From an uncultured bacterium (GTDB lineage: Bacteria > Bacillota > Clostridia > Lachnospirales > Lachnospiraceae): a stretch of 32,407 nt of DNA. Positions 24,170 to 32,407 of the stretch are shown here, piece by piece. The stretch lies in NCBI GenBank assembly GCA_947063875.1, contig CAMSTY010000042.1, forward strand, positions 1-32,407, written 5' to 3'. A program made the position numbers and the translations under genes. Below the pieces are notes generated by a model. The model was not told the origin of the DNA. It did no database searches and was given only the letters and a program-made list of their open reading frames with translations. Numbering within the stretch: position 1 is the first letter of the stretch; each line of letters opens with the position of its first letter.

Positions 24170-27100
24170 AACTCCTCCCAGATCTCCTCCGCCTTTTTCC
24201 CCTTGAATCTCCGGTATTCATAACCGGCAACCTTTTTGTCAAATCCGCAAACCGCATGATACGGACAGTAATCACAGGCAGTCCTCAGCCCGCTCTTATA
24301 AGGCTCTATCCCGATCTCGCCATCCAGGATCTCCCGTCCCATGCCTGCCGCCTTGTCGTGAACATACCGGCGCAGCCGTTCAAAACGCTCCCTGTTTGCC
24401 ACAGAGGATCTTCCCTCCTGCACCGCCCCGTCTTTCAATACTACCGGAATAATGTCCGATTCCTTCTCAACACTGCGGTCCAGATGACGAATCGCCTCCA
24501 GTTCACTGTTGATCAGTCCGTTCATCCGCAGCTGGCGCAAAATCTCGGCATTGACCTCTTCCTCATCCGGCTGTCCTTTTTTCTCTATCAGCGGGTCCGA
24601 AATATTATAGTAGAGTATCCCCGCCGGGATTACCTCCTTTTCGGGATACTTCCGCTCTGTCATCTCCAGCACCGCATCCATATAGACCACCAGCTGCAGC
24701 TGCAGTCCGTAATAAATTGCCGCCAGGTCAAAGCTGGTGCTTCCGGACTTATAATCAATAATTTTCACATAGACCTTGTCGCCGTCCTCACACTGGTCTA
24801 ACCGGTCGATTCGTCCCCTCAGATGCAGCGCCTCGTCCGCCGATAAAGGAATCTTCATCGCCTGCAGATTGTCTGCCGCCGAAAAAGACACCTCAAACCC
24901 CGCCGGCGAAAAATCCCCTCTCTGAATCTGCTGCTGAAGAGCCCATACGGTCCGCTGCGTAATATGCTCCACCCGCCTGGCCAGATAAGCGTTGCGCGAG
25001 GTGCTTTTTAATATCGTATTGCCATACTCCTCTGTCACCTGCCCCACACAATCCCTCACCAGTCCGGTCCTCTCCTCGTCTGTGATGGTATGCCAGTCCC
25101 GCCCCTCTTCCTTCATCCTGCGAAAACACAAATCAATGGAATCGTGAAACAGATTGCCGATGTCTGCCGCCGCCAATTCATACCGCCGCCTCTCTGTCAG
25201 TTCCAGTCCGTATTGCAGAAAATGGGCATACGCGCAGGCGGCATACTGTTCAAGCCTTGTCACGCTTCCGCTTAAAATATTTCCGTACAAGGCACGTGCG
25301 ACTGCATGGCCGATTCCCTGGTTCTCATAGCAGGCAAACGCCGCTTCCGCCAGCTTTTGCGCCTCCCTGCCATATCTGTCTGACTGTAGAAACCAGCGGA
25401 ACAACTCTAAAAATTTCAGAATCCCCTCGTCTTTCTCCTGCATGGCTGATTTATCTGCCTTTTCGCGATACCGGCGCAGTCCGATCACCAGCTGCTGCCT
25501 GGCTTCTTCCGCGGAATAAATCCCCTCCGAAGCAGCATCTTCCTGGCATTGGCACAAAAGCGCCGGAAACATTTTGCGGATCTCCCCGATCAGATAGGAA
25601 GGCCTGCGGCTTCTTCCGTCCCCCCCCACATTGACATAGGAAAGAATCAGCTTCTTTGACGGTTTCGTCATCATCAGGTACAGATAAAACCGCTGCCGGA
25701 AGCTGTCTTCCCTGGCTGTCGGCGCCAGTTCCCGCTGATGCTTTCCGAAAAATTCCCGTTCCGCATCCGAAAGCAGGCTGCCGCTGTCTTTCTTCATCGG
25801 CACAATCCCATCATTAACCCCCACAAAAAACAACACTTTCACATGAGCCAGACGGGTACGGGTAATGTCTCCCACTACCACCCGGTCCACAGTCGCCGGA
25901 ATCACCCCTACCGAAATCTCCCCAAAACCAGCATCCAGGATCTCCATAAACTCTTTCCGGCTCACCTGCTCCTCTCCCAGCAAATCCGCAAGCCGCACCA
26001 GAAGTTCGGTCACCAGTCCATAGACCTGGCCGTATTCTTTTGCCAGCCGGTATTCCTTCAGCGCAGAAAAATACTCCTGATATGCCTGCAGTTTTTCTTC
26101 CACATGGCATGCCTCCAGAAACCTCCCCACTGCCTGGACCATATCCGCTACCGTGATCGGCTTTTGGCCAAACGCTTCCCTAAGCATCAGCAGCGGCTCC
26201 ATCGCCTGGTCGCGAAACTCATTCAGCTGCTCCAGATTCAGGTCTGCCGCTTCCCGGTATGTCCACTCCCACCGTTCGCTCCATCTTTTCCGTCCGCGAA
26301 TGCCCATGGCAATCACATAATTTTCCATCCGATCCATCATCTCCTGGTCTTTTGTCACCAGGCCGGTACGCAGATAGCGGAACACGCTTTCATAAGAGAA
26401 ATCTCTCTGGATCGCTTCCAACGCTCCCCGGATCAGTTCCACCATGGGATTATCCAGCACATTTTTCTTATCATCCATAAAAAAGGGGATCTGATTCTGC
26501 CCAAATTGATGAGCAATCTCCTTGCCGTATCCTGCCAGATCACCGGTCACCACTGCCAGATCCCGGTAACGCAACCCCTCTCTGCGGAGCAGTTCCTGTA
26601 TCCGATGTACGACATAAGAAATCTCTTCCGAAGGATTCTTCCCCTGATACAGTTCCAGGCTCCCCGTATTCTCTCCTTCATAACAGCTTCTGCGGTAGCG
26701 GAACAGGTTTCGCTCCATCCAGCCAAGTTCCGGGCTCTCCAGAAAGCGGGGAAATGCTCCTTCCAGCCACACGTCTTCCAGTTTCTTTACCTGATTCTCC
26801 TCTGCCAGCTTCGTCAGGCGCCTGACCATCTGGCTGCTCATATAGAACAGGTTCTGCATCCCCGCAGTCCCATAAACAGCCGCATTACGATCCGCTGTCA
26901 CGGTCACAATCACCTGACGCGCATGAATCAGGCACAATTCCAGAAGCCGGTACTGCACCGGCGTAAAACCCGTATAGCCATCCAGTGCAATCACACTGTT
27001 TCTGACAATCTCCGAACGCGGCAGGACGCGGCAAAGGACATCCAGGATCTCTTCCGTAGTAATATAGTGCCCGGAAATATATTCCTGAAATTCCTCAAAT

Positions 27101-27582
27101 ATCAATGCAAAATCGGAAAGCTTCTGCCGAAAAAGCGGAGTTTTTGCCAGCTTTGCCATCTCTCTTAAAACCTGCGGAGTGATACCGTACTGATAAAACT
27201 CCGACAACATGGACTTAAGCTGATTGACGAATCCGCCCTGGTTGAAATGCCCCTGGAACAGCACCAGTTCCCGGCGTTTCTGCGCCGCCGCTTTCCGCAG
27301 CACCATCGACTTGCCCATATCGTCCAGAACCTGCAGATTCTCTATGGCCAGTTCCTCAAACACCCGGTAAGCAAGCCTCTGAAAGCTGACAATATCGATA
27401 TTCATCGTCCCATGATTCGGGTGACTGGCCACAATGTCCTTCTGCGCCTGCATGGTAAACTGCTCCGGCACAATGATAAAATACCGCCGCCCGGGATGTC
27501 CGACGGAAGACCGGATAATCGCATCGTATAAATGGCTGGTTTTCCCGGAACCGGAACCACCCAGGATCAATTGTAATGACAT
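24160..27582 (-). CDS. addB: AddB, nuclease subunit of AddAB with Fe-S cluster
   Basis: A 1140-residue partner of AddA. The N-terminal GGSGSGKTSHLYDAI is a Walker A motif retained in AddB. The C-terminal nuclease domain carries IDYKSGST near residue 942. Cysteines for the [4Fe-4S] cluster are one near residue 780 (YAACAYAHF) and the group CDYCPYHAVC near 1100, as in Bacillus AddB where the cluster locks the nuclease domain. GGGAG lies 6 nt before the ATG. It is the first gene of the addBA unit and divergent from the gene at 27689. Confidence 0.95.
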   Translation of the reverse strand: MSLQLILGGSGSGKTSHLYDAIIRSSVGHPGRRYFIIVPEQFTMQAQKDIVASHPNHGTMNIDIVSFQRLAYRVFEELAIENLQVLDDMGKSMVLRKAAAQKRRELVLFQGHFNQGGFVNQLKSMLSEFYQYGITPQVLREMAKLAKTPLFRQKLSDFALIFEEFQEYISGHYITTEEILDVLCRVLPRSEIVRNSVIALDGYTGFTPVQYRLLELCLIHARQVIVTVTADRNAAVYGTAGMQNLFYMSSQMVRRLTKLAEENQVKKLEDVWLEGAFPRFLESPELGWMERNLFRYRRSCYEGENTGSLELYQGKNPSEEISYVVHRIQELLRREGLRYRDLAVVTGDLAGYGKEIAHQFGQNQIPFFMDDKKNVLDNPMVELIRGALEAIQRDFSYESVFRYLRTGLVTKDQEMMDRMENYVIAMGIRGRKRWSERWEWTYREAADLNLEQLNEFRDQAMEPLLMLREAFGQKPITVADMVQAVGRFLEACHVEEKLQAYQEYFSALKEYRLAKEYGQVYGLVTELLVRLADLLGEEQVSRKEFMEILDAGFGEISVGVIPATVDRVVVGDITRTRLAHVKVLFFVGVNDGIVPMKKDSGSLLSDAEREFFGKHQRELAPTAREDSFRQRFYLYLMMTKPSKKLILSYVNVGGDGRSRRPSYLIGEIRKMFPALLCQCQEDAASEGIYSAEEARQQLVIGLRRYREKADKSAMQEKDEGILKFLELFRWFLQSDRYGREAQKLAEAAFACYENQGIGHAVARALYGNILSGSVTRLEQYAACAYAHFLQYGLELTERRRYELAAADIGNLFHDSIDLCFRRMKEEGRDWHTITDEERTGLVRDCVGQVTEEYGNTILKSTSRNAYLARRVEHITQRTVWALQQQIQRGDFSPAGFEVSFSAADNLQAMKIPLSADEALHLRGRIDRLDQCEDGDKVYVKIIDYKSGSTSFDLAAIYYGLQLQLVVYMDAVLEMTERKYPEKEVIPAGILYYNISDPLIEKKGQPDEEEVNAEILRQLRMNGLINSELEAIRHLDRSVEKESDIIPVVLKDGAVQEGRSSVANRERFERLRRYVHDKAAGMGREILDGEIGIEPYKSGLRTACDYCPYHAVCGFDKKVAGYEYRRFKGKKAEEIWEELCQ

Positions 27583-27657
27583 GGCATTCTCCCTGTAAAC
27601 TCTGTCTTTTTCACACTATATTCCAATCATAGCATAAATCCATCCTCTTGGGAATAG

Positions 27658-27685
27658 ATTATATCAAACATCCCCCGGAGGGCAA
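27658..27685 (-). promoter_or_regulatory. Possible promoter of addBA
   Basis: TTGCCC (27685-27680) and TATAAT (27663-27658) on the minus strand with a 16-nt spacer; predicted start near 27651, giving a leader of about 70 nt. The -35 box overlaps the region just before the divergent start codon at 27689. No convincing plus-strand promoter was seen here. Confidence 0.4.
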
Positions 27686-27688
27686 CCC

Positions 27689-28144
27689 ATGAGTGCAAGA
27701 ACAAAAATCGTCGTCCTGCGAATGAAAGAAATCATATACACCGCCATCTTCATCGGCCTTGGCATTCTTCTGGTCATGCTGCTTTTTATCATGTTCCGGC
27801 CAGGAAAAGGAAACGACGCACCCGTTTCTTCCGATCAGGTTCTCTACATACCTGGTGTCTATTCGTCTTCGCTGAAGCTTGGCTCCCAGGAAGTCAATGT
27901 GGAAGTATCCGTAGACGCTGAACGCATCACTTCCATCTCCATGGTATCCTTAAGTGATTCCGTCGCCACCATGTATCCGCTGGTACAACCGTCTCTGCAG
28001 AATCTGACCAATCAGATCTGCGATACTCAGTCTACCGAAAACCTGACCTACCCGGAAGAAAGCCGCTACACTTCCCAGGCATTGCTGCAGGCTATCGAAC
28101 GTGCGCTTGACAAAGCGGCGGCACCATCCGACAGCACACACTAG
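27689..28144 (+). CDS. Membrane-anchored protein with degenerate FMN-binding-like domain
   Basis: A 151-residue protein with one N-terminal membrane helix (about 15-36) and an extracytoplasmic domain. Residues about 50-143 follow the layout of FMN_bind domains: YIPGVYSSSL at the start, an alternating strand VNVEVSVDAERITSISMV, and a final helix with YTSQALLQAIERAL, where flavinylated members have SGAT-SS-A. The Thr flavinylation motif is absent here, so it may not bind FMN covalently. GGAGGG lies upstream of the ATG. The stop codon TAG is formed by the first bases of an inverted-repeat element. Family resemblance is weak and function unknown. Confidence 0.6.
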   Translation: MSARTKIVVLRMKEIIYTAIFIGLGILLVMLLFIMFRPGKGNDAPVSSDQVLYIPGVYSSSLKLGSQEVNVEVSVDAERITSISMVSLSDSVATMYPLVQPSLQNLTNQICDTQSTENLTYPEESRYTSQALLQAIERALDKAAAPSDSTH

Positions 28145-28304
28145 TGTACTGACTCATTTACTATCAGCCAAATGACGCAGAATGAATTTTCAGTCTGTAA
28201 GGCGGCGGAGGGAGGCGATGCTGTGGCATCGTTGACCGACAACAACGCAACAGATGGAAATTCAGGCAAGTCATTTGGCGAAATGTAAATGGGTCAGTAC
28301 ACTA
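28142..28304. mobile_element. 163-bp MITE-like inverted-repeat element
   Basis: The ends are inverted repeats starting TAGTGTACTGAC. The 35-nt arms (28142-28176 and 28270-28304) agree at 30 of 35 positions, and weaker symmetry continues inward. The centre has a CGATGC/GCATCG hairpin (28216-28231). No ORF is present, as expected for a non-autonomous element mobilised by a transposase in trans. A TA at each end may be a target duplication. The outside flanks (ACACAC and GTGTGT) are also complementary, so the true boundary is uncertain. The left end supplies the stop codon of the preceding gene. A long folded terminator is an alternative reading. Confidence 0.6.
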
Positions 28305-28358
28305 AAGTGTGTTTGAAAATTGCTCTAAGGAACTTTTGGGATACTACATAAATTGACA

Positions 28359-28394
28359 GGCCATGGTTCTGCCCAATCCGGCAGTACCATGGCC
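28359..28394. terminator. Hairpin terminator of the TSUP/nadE operon (possibly bidirectional)
   Basis: A 15-bp stem starting GGCCATGGT (28359-28373 against 28380-28394), with one mismatch and a 6-nt loop, lies between convergent genes. The minus-strand side is 24 nt past the TSUP stop. T-runs are weak on both sides. Confidence 0.55.
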
Positions 28395-28418
28395 CGCATC
28401 CTTTTGCCGCCAGTCCCC

Positions 28419-29144
28419 TTATCCTGCTAAAACCTCACTGATCACCAGGGACGCCCCCGATAAAATGAGCATGACTACCACCAGCTTTTTTACGATCTTC
28501 TCATCCAGGAGGCTGCTGCTTTTCATCCCTGCCAGAAGGCCGATCAGCATCGCAGGAAACAGCAAAACTGCCTGTCGGAAAGCAAACGGCGTCAGGATTC
28601 CCGTGGCTATATACATCGGAATCCGAAACAGATTTTCTGCAATAAACACCGCACACATATTTGCCTTGAAAGAATGGCTGTCTTTCGTCACCCGGCTCAC
28701 ATAAGCAGCCAGCATGGCTCCGATCCCGTACATGCCGCTTAAAATACCGGAAAAAACACCGATCAGGATCAGTACCAGCCGGGACTCTTTCCCTTTCGCA
28801 GGATGAACCTCCCTCAAAAGCATTTCCGCACCGATTCCCACGATCACCAGTCCGAAAAAAATCTTCACGCTCCGGGAATCCGTATTCTTTAACAGGAAAA
28901 TACCCGGAATATTTCCTGCCAGAATCAGCGCGATCAACGGAAGGCAGAGATTCCAGCGAATCGACTTTCTCTCCTTCCAGGCAAGGATGAGGTTGGTGGG
29001 AAATCCCAGAAGAAGTTCCACCGGCGTAATATTGATATTGCTGCTGCCAAAACTTAAAATCGTGGAAAACACCAAGGTATTGGCAAAGCCGCACAAGCCT
29101 TTGATAAAAAATGCCAGCAAAGCTGCAAAGATCCACCAGAACAT
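28419..29144 (-). CDS. TSUP family (TauE/SafE) membrane transporter
   Basis: A 241-residue protein with about eight hydrophobic segments. The two-half TauE/SafE pattern is visible: FIKGLCGFANTLVFSTIL near the N-terminus and GVFSGILSGMYGIGAMLAAY at the start of the second half. The family exports small organic anions such as sulfite or sulfoacetate; this substrate is unknown. It starts 3 nt after the RNA methyltransferase stop, and its GAGGAGGGG ribosome binding site lies in that gene's last codons, so it is part of the nadE operon. Confidence 0.88.
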   Translation of the reverse strand: MFWWIFAALLAFFIKGLCGFANTLVFSTILSFGSSNINITPVELLLGFPTNLILAWKERKSIRWNLCLPLIALILAGNIPGIFLLKNTDSRSVKIFFGLVIVGIGAEMLLREVHPAKGKESRLVLILIGVFSGILSGMYGIGAMLAAYVSRVTKDSHSFKANMCAVFIAENLFRIPMYIATGILTPFAFRQAVLLFPAMLIGLLAGMKSSSLLDEKIVKKLVVVMLILSGASLVISEVLAG

Positions 29145-29147
29145 CCG

Positions 29148-29939
29148 TTATCCCCTCCTCTGCCTCGCTGCCTCAAACATCAATACGGAAGCAGCAACAG
29201 CGGCATTCAAGGATTCCACCTCTCCCAGCATGGGAATCCGAATCCGGACGTCTGCTGCGGCCGCTGTCTCCGGACTCAGCCCGTTCGCCTCGTTTCCAAT
29301 CAAAAACGCTGTCGCTTTCCGGTAATTCTCCCGGTCATAAGCATTGCTGCCCTGTAGATGTGCGGCATATACACGGATTTTTTTCTTTTTCAGCAGCGCC
29401 AGGGCCTCTCCCAGATCCTCCACATAAGCAAACGGCACTCTCAAAAGAGATCCCATCGTCGCCCGTACTACCTTAGGACTGTAAATATCCGCCGTATTGC
29501 TGTCCATCAGGACTCCGGTCAGGCCGGCTCCCTCACCGGCTCTCAGGATAGTACCCAGATTGCCCGGGTCCTGAAGATGTTCCAAAACCAACAGATGCGG
29601 CAAGGTTCCGTCCCTCCCCACCGCCATCACATCTTCCAGAGCATAATGGCTCTGTTCTGCCAGCGCCAGCACCCCCTGGGGCGTGCGGGTATCTGACAAC
29701 GCGGCAAACACGGTGTCGGTCAGCGTCTCTACATGCCGCGCGCGCTCTGTCAGTATCCTGCACTGAGGATTTTTTTGAAAACTCTCAGAAATATAGAGGC
29801 TGCGGATTCTCTTTGGCGGAATCTCCATACACATCCGCAGGCCTTCCGCCACAAAAAGGTTCTCCTCATGCCGGGTTTTTGCCTTTTTTAGTAAATTGCT
29901 GACATATTTCACCTGCTTATTGGCCGTACTGCTGATCAT
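29148..29939 (-). CDS. TrmH/SpoU family RNA 2'-O-methyltransferase
   Basis: A 263-residue SPOUT enzyme that uses SAM to methylate ribose in rRNA or tRNA. The N-terminal substrate-binding part (1-105) contains the FVAEGLR motif. The knotted catalytic domain has motif 1 LQDPGNLGTILRAG (122-135), motif 2 IGNEANGLS (about 213) and motif 3 IPMLGEVESLNAAVAASVLM (about 236-255). The RNA target cannot be told; the layout resembles RlmB and related 23S rRNA enzymes. The ATG overlaps the nadE stop as ATGA. Confidence 0.9.
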   Translation of the reverse strand: MISSTANKQVKYVSNLLKKAKTRHEENLFVAEGLRMCMEIPPKRIRSLYISESFQKNPQCRILTERARHVETLTDTVFAALSDTRTPQGVLALAEQSHYALEDVMAVGRDGTLPHLLVLEHLQDPGNLGTILRAGEGAGLTGVLMDSNTADIYSPKVVRATMGSLLRVPFAYVEDLGEALALLKKKKIRVYAAHLQGSNAYDRENYRKATAFLIGNEANGLSPETAAAADVRIRIPMLGEVESLNAAVAASVLMFEAARQRRG

Positions 29940-31882
29940 GCCTCTCTTCCCTTCCCGATCTGCTCCAAATCCTCCATCCAGACCCGGTAAACGGCATCGC
30001 TCGGCATCCGCAGGTCTCCTCTCGGGGAAACCGCCACGGAACCAACCTTCGGGCCATCCGGCAGGCAGGAACGCTTAAACTGCTGGGTAAAAAACCGGCG
30101 GTAAAATACTTTCAGCCATTTTTCGATCACGGCATCGTCATATTCCCCCGCAAAAGAACGCAGTGCCATACGGTATATCTTAGACGGCATATAACCGAAT
30201 CTCAGCATATGATAAAGGAAAAAATCGTGCAGTTCATAGGGGCCCACCAAATCCTCGGTCTTTTGGGCAATCACGCCGTCTTCCGGCGGCAGAAGTTCGG
30301 GACTGACCGGCGTATCCAGTACATCAAAAAGCACGGATTGCAACGCATCCTCCCCACAGGTGTCTGCATAGTAGCGCACCAGATGGCGCACCAGCGTCTT
30401 GGGCACAGAGGCATTGACTCCGTACATCGACATATGATCGCCATTATACGTCGCCCAGCCCAGAGCCAGTTCCGACATGTCACCGGTGCCTACCACCAGT
30501 CCGTTCACCTGATTGGCGATATCCATCAGAACCTGTGTCCTCTCTCTTGCCTGTCCGTTCTCATAGGTCACATCATGCAGCGAAAGATCCTGGCCGATAT
30601 CCGCAAAATGCTGGCACACCGCCTTTTTGATATCGACTTCCTTCAGAGAAGCCCCCAGTTCCCTGGTCATACAGCAGGCGTTCTGATAAGTGCGGTCCGT
30701 TGTGCCAAAGCAAGGCATGGTAACCGCATGGATCTGTTCACGCGGAAATCCCAGCATGTCAAAAGCACGCGCCGTTACCAGAAGCGCCAGCGTGGAATCA
30801 AGGCCGCCGGAAATCCCCAGGACAGCATGGCTGCATCCCGTGTGCTGAAGCCTTTTTTTCAATCCCATCGCCTGTATTGAAAAAATCTCCTCACACCGGC
30901 GGCTCCGTTCCGAAGAATCCCCTGGCACAAATGGGCGGCTGTCAATCCGGCGCAGCAGCTTTTGCCGCTGCTTTTCTTCCATATGGCTTGTATCGAGAGA
31001 AAACCCTACGGTCAGGTATCCTTCCCTTTGCTGCTTGGGATGCGTATTGGCGCGTCTCCTCTCGCTTGCCAGCCGTTCCAGATCCAGATCGGCATAGATC
31101 GTCTCCGGCACAAACCGCTTCGACACTGCCAGCATGGCCCCGTTTTCTGCGATGATATTGTGTCCGCCGAACACCAGATCCTGCGTAGATTCCCCCTCAC
31201 CTGCATTGGCATACACATATCCGCACATCAGCCGTGCAGACTGTCCGGAAACCAGATCCCTGCGATAGCTGTCCTTTCCTACCGTCTCGTCACTTGCGGA
31301 ACAATTTGCAATCACCAGGGCGCCTGCCAGCGTGTGCCGGATACTCGGCGGGGCAGGAACCCAAACGTCCTCGCAGATCTCCGCTCCCACAACGAGTTCG
31401 GGAATCTCGCGGCACGTAAACAAAAGGTTGCTCCCCATGGGCACCTGTCCGTCCTGCCAACGCGTCATCACCGGCGCCTCCATACCCGCTGTAAAATGAC
31501 GCTGCTCGTAAAATTCCGAGTAATTCGGCAAATGAAGTTTCGGTACAATCCCAAGAAGCTTTCCGCCGGACAGCGCCGCAGCCGCATTATAAAGCTTGCC
31601 GCCATGTTCCCAGGGAAGCCCGACAAAAACCAGCATATTTTTATCCCTGGTGCACTCTGCTATCTGCTGAAGTTCCTCCCTGGCGCTTCTTAGAAGAGGA
31701 ATCTGCAAAAACAGGTCCCCGCAGGTATAAGCCGTCAGGCACAACTCCGGAAACACCATCAATCCTGCTCCCGCTGCTTCCCCTTCCTCTATCAGCCTGC
31801 AGATCTGCTCCCGGTTAAACACAGGGTCTGCTACCTGCACTTTAGGCGTGGCAGCCGCCACCCGAAAAAATCCATCTCTCAT
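29936..31882 (-). CDS. nadE: Glutamine-dependent NAD+ synthetase NadE
   Basis: A 648-residue two-domain enzyme converting deamido-NAD to NAD+ with ATP and glutamine. The N-terminal nitrilase-type glutaminase has the triad E46 (FPELCL), K115 (PKLHLPN) and C170 (GAEICED). The C-terminal synthetase has the ATP pyrophosphatase loop GISGGLDST near residue 356 and GTGDMSELALGW further on. ATG 31882 has AAGGGAG upstream. An ORF extension to 31960 lies across the promoter and is rejected. It is the first gene of an operon with the RNA methyltransferase and TSUP genes. Confidence 0.95.
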   Translation of the reverse strand: MRDGFFRVAAATPKVQVADPVFNREQICRLIEEGEAAGAGLMVFPELCLTAYTCGDLFLQIPLLRSAREELQQIAECTRDKNMLVFVGLPWEHGGKLYNAAAALSGGKLLGIVPKLHLPNYSEFYEQRHFTAGMEAPVMTRWQDGQVPMGSNLLFTCREIPELVVGAEICEDVWVPAPPSIRHTLAGALVIANCSASDETVGKDSYRRDLVSGQSARLMCGYVYANAGEGESTQDLVFGGHNIIAENGAMLAVSKRFVPETIYADLDLERLASERRRANTHPKQQREGYLTVGFSLDTSHMEEKQRQKLLRRIDSRPFVPGDSSERSRRCEEIFSIQAMGLKKRLQHTGCSHAVLGISGGLDSTLALLVTARAFDMLGFPREQIHAVTMPCFGTTDRTYQNACCMTRELGASLKEVDIKKAVCQHFADIGQDLSLHDVTYENGQARERTQVLMDIANQVNGLVVGTGDMSELALGWATYNGDHMSMYGVNASVPKTLVRHLVRYYADTCGEDALQSVLFDVLDTPVSPELLPPEDGVIAQKTEDLVGPYELHDFFLYHMLRFGYMPSKIYRMALRSFAGEYDDAVIEKWLKVFYRRFFTQQFKRSCLPDGPKVGSVAVSPRGDLRMPSDAVYRVWMEDLEQIGKGREA

Positions 31883-31931
31883 ATCGTTCTCTCCCTTCCG
31901 CACCTTCAGGACTTTCCGTTGAATTACAACA

Positions 31932-31960
31932 ATTATACCCTTTTCTTTCTTATTCAGCAA
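31932..31960 (-). promoter_or_regulatory. Promoter of the nadE operon
   Basis: TTGCTG (31960-31955) and TATAAT (31937-31932) on the minus strand with a 17-nt spacer; predicted start near 31925. The -35 box lies 9 nt from the -35 box of the divergent Rrf2 promoter, so one bound regulator could affect both. Confidence 0.75.
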
Positions 31961-31969
31961 TAGTACCCA

Positions 31970-31998
31970 TTTACTTTTGCCTGATTATTTTGTATAAT
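31970..31998 (+). promoter_or_regulatory. Promoter of the Rrf2-family gene
   Basis: TTTACT (31970-31975) and TATAAT (31993-31998) with a 17-nt spacer. The predicted start near 32005 coincides with the first base of the outer stem in the leader. Confidence 0.65.
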
Positions 31999-32004
31999 AA
32001 TAGT

Positions 32005-32120
32005 AACGAATCACCCCTGCGGCGTTTTTGTGACACATTTTTTGAAACTGAAACCGCATTGTTGATTCGTTTCGGGCAGATTTTCCTGCCGTCAGCTGCC
32101 ACATGAACCTACCCAACGGA
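32005..32120 (+). promoter_or_regulatory. Structured 5' leader of the Rrf2-family gene
   Basis: AACGAATCA (32005-32013) pairs perfectly with TGATTCGTT (32063-32071). Nested inside, TGCGG (32018-32022) pairs with CCGCA (32054-32058), and GTTT/AAAC (32024-32027, 32045-32048) continues the helix. A second hairpin GGCAG/CTGCC (32075-32079, 32086-32090) has an alternative partner CTGCC at 32096-32100. A 132-nt leader with nested pairing suggests RNA-level control or a binding site. It is not a T-box by its conserved motifs, and I recognise no known class. Confidence 0.4.
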
Positions 32121-32136
32121 TAAGGAGCGTGGAAGT

Positions 32137-32407
32137 ATGAAAATTTCTACCAAGGGGCGGTACGCCCTGCGCATGATGATTGAATTTGGTTTAAACCCAG
32201 ATCAATGCACAAAGATCAGTCAGGTAGCCGCCCGTCAGGATATCTCTGACAAGTATCTGGAACAGATCGTAACTTTGCTTCATCGTGCCGGATACGTCCG
32301 CAGCATCCGAGGCGCTCAGGGAGGCTATATGCTGACCCGAAAACCGGAAGAGTACACGGTAGGCATGATTCTCCGCCAGACCGAAGGCAGTCTTTCTCCG
32401 GTCGCCT
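32137..32407 (+). CDS. Rrf2 family transcriptional regulator (IscR-like), 3' end cut by window
   Basis: The first 90 residues show an Rrf2 winged helix-turn-helix: MKISTKGRYALRMMIEFG, then ISQVAARQDISDKYLEQIV and the wing IRGAQGGYMLTR. Members sense Fe-S clusters, cysteine supply or nitric oxide; in Clostridia an Rrf2 gene often precedes cysteine desulfurase and a scaffold protein. The Cys residues that would show cluster binding lie past the window end (the sequence stops after SLSPVA). AAGGAG lies 9 nt before the ATG. It is divergent from nadE. Confidence 0.9.
   Translation, partial: MKISTKGRYALRMMIEFGLNPDQCTKISQVAARQDISDKYLEQIVTLLHRAGYVRSIRGAQGGYMLTRKPEEYTVGMILRQTEGSLSPVA

Noticed and set aside
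25738..27168. 476-codon plus-strand ORF
   Set aside because: It is the antisense shadow of addB; no ribosome binding site and no family features.
31883..31960. 26-codon extension of NadE
   Set aside because: The nadE -10 box and predicted transcription start lie inside this stretch, so it would not be in the mRNA.

Overview
The window looks like a chromosomal segment of an anaerobic Firmicute, most likely a Lachnospiraceae-type Clostridium. Evidence is the gene content: GlgC/GlgD pair, AddA/AddB recombination nuclease, NfnA/NfnB transhydrogenase, [FeFe]-hydrogenase maturases HydF and HydE, a DUF4321 protein, a C_GCAxxG_C_C protein and a small holin-like toxin. Ribosome binding sites are strong AGGAGG types and promoters are sigma-A-like. 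No rRNA, tRNA, CRISPR array or prophage was seen. The taxonomic call is an inference from families, not a database result.

Layout. Positions 1-600 hold a complete type I toxin-antitoxin locus (29-residue membrane toxin on the minus strand, convergent antitoxin RNA on the plus strand). Its promoter and leader are duplicated as a perfect 108-bp repeat at the left edge. Positions 904-5506 carry a FecR-domain lipoprotein and two MATE transporters on the minus strand, headed by a candidate leader peptide. Positions 5544-8731 are a minus-strand operon with its own promoter and terminator: a ThyX-like protein lacking the ThyX signature, then NfnA and NfnB. A GNAT acetyltransferase and a YwaF-like membrane protein follow in opposite directions. 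Positions 10086-14305 form a minus-strand run: hypoxanthine-DNA glycosylase, DUF4321 protein, NCS2 purine permease, third MATE transporter and an unknown protein coupled by ATGA overlap.

Positions 14331-20360 are on the plus strand: a C_GCAxxG_C_C protein; glgC and glgD (overlapping, behind a structured leader, closed by a strong terminator); an HExxH/CxxC protein of unknown function; and hydF-hydE overlapping by 11 nt. Converging on these is addB-addA (minus strand), followed by an ATGA-coupled 25-codon ORF. Divergent from addB is a membrane-anchored protein resembling an FMN-binding domain, whose stop codon lies in the end of a 163-bp MITE-like inverted-repeat element. Positions 28419-31882 are a tightly coupled minus-strand operon: nadE, a TrmH-family RNA methyltransferase and a TSUP exporter. 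At the right edge an Rrf2 regulator starts divergently behind a leader that can fold into nested stems; the gene is cut by the window end.

Functional themes are anaerobic redox metabolism (NfnAB, HydEF, NadE, Rrf2), glycogen synthesis (GlgCD), genome maintenance (AddAB, deoxyinosine glycosylase) and small-molecule export. The least explained items are the duplicated toxin-antitoxin locus, the ThyX-like protein without RHR, the HExxH protein, the micro-ORF after addA, the leader ORF before the MATE pair and the structured leaders of glgC and the Rrf2 gene.
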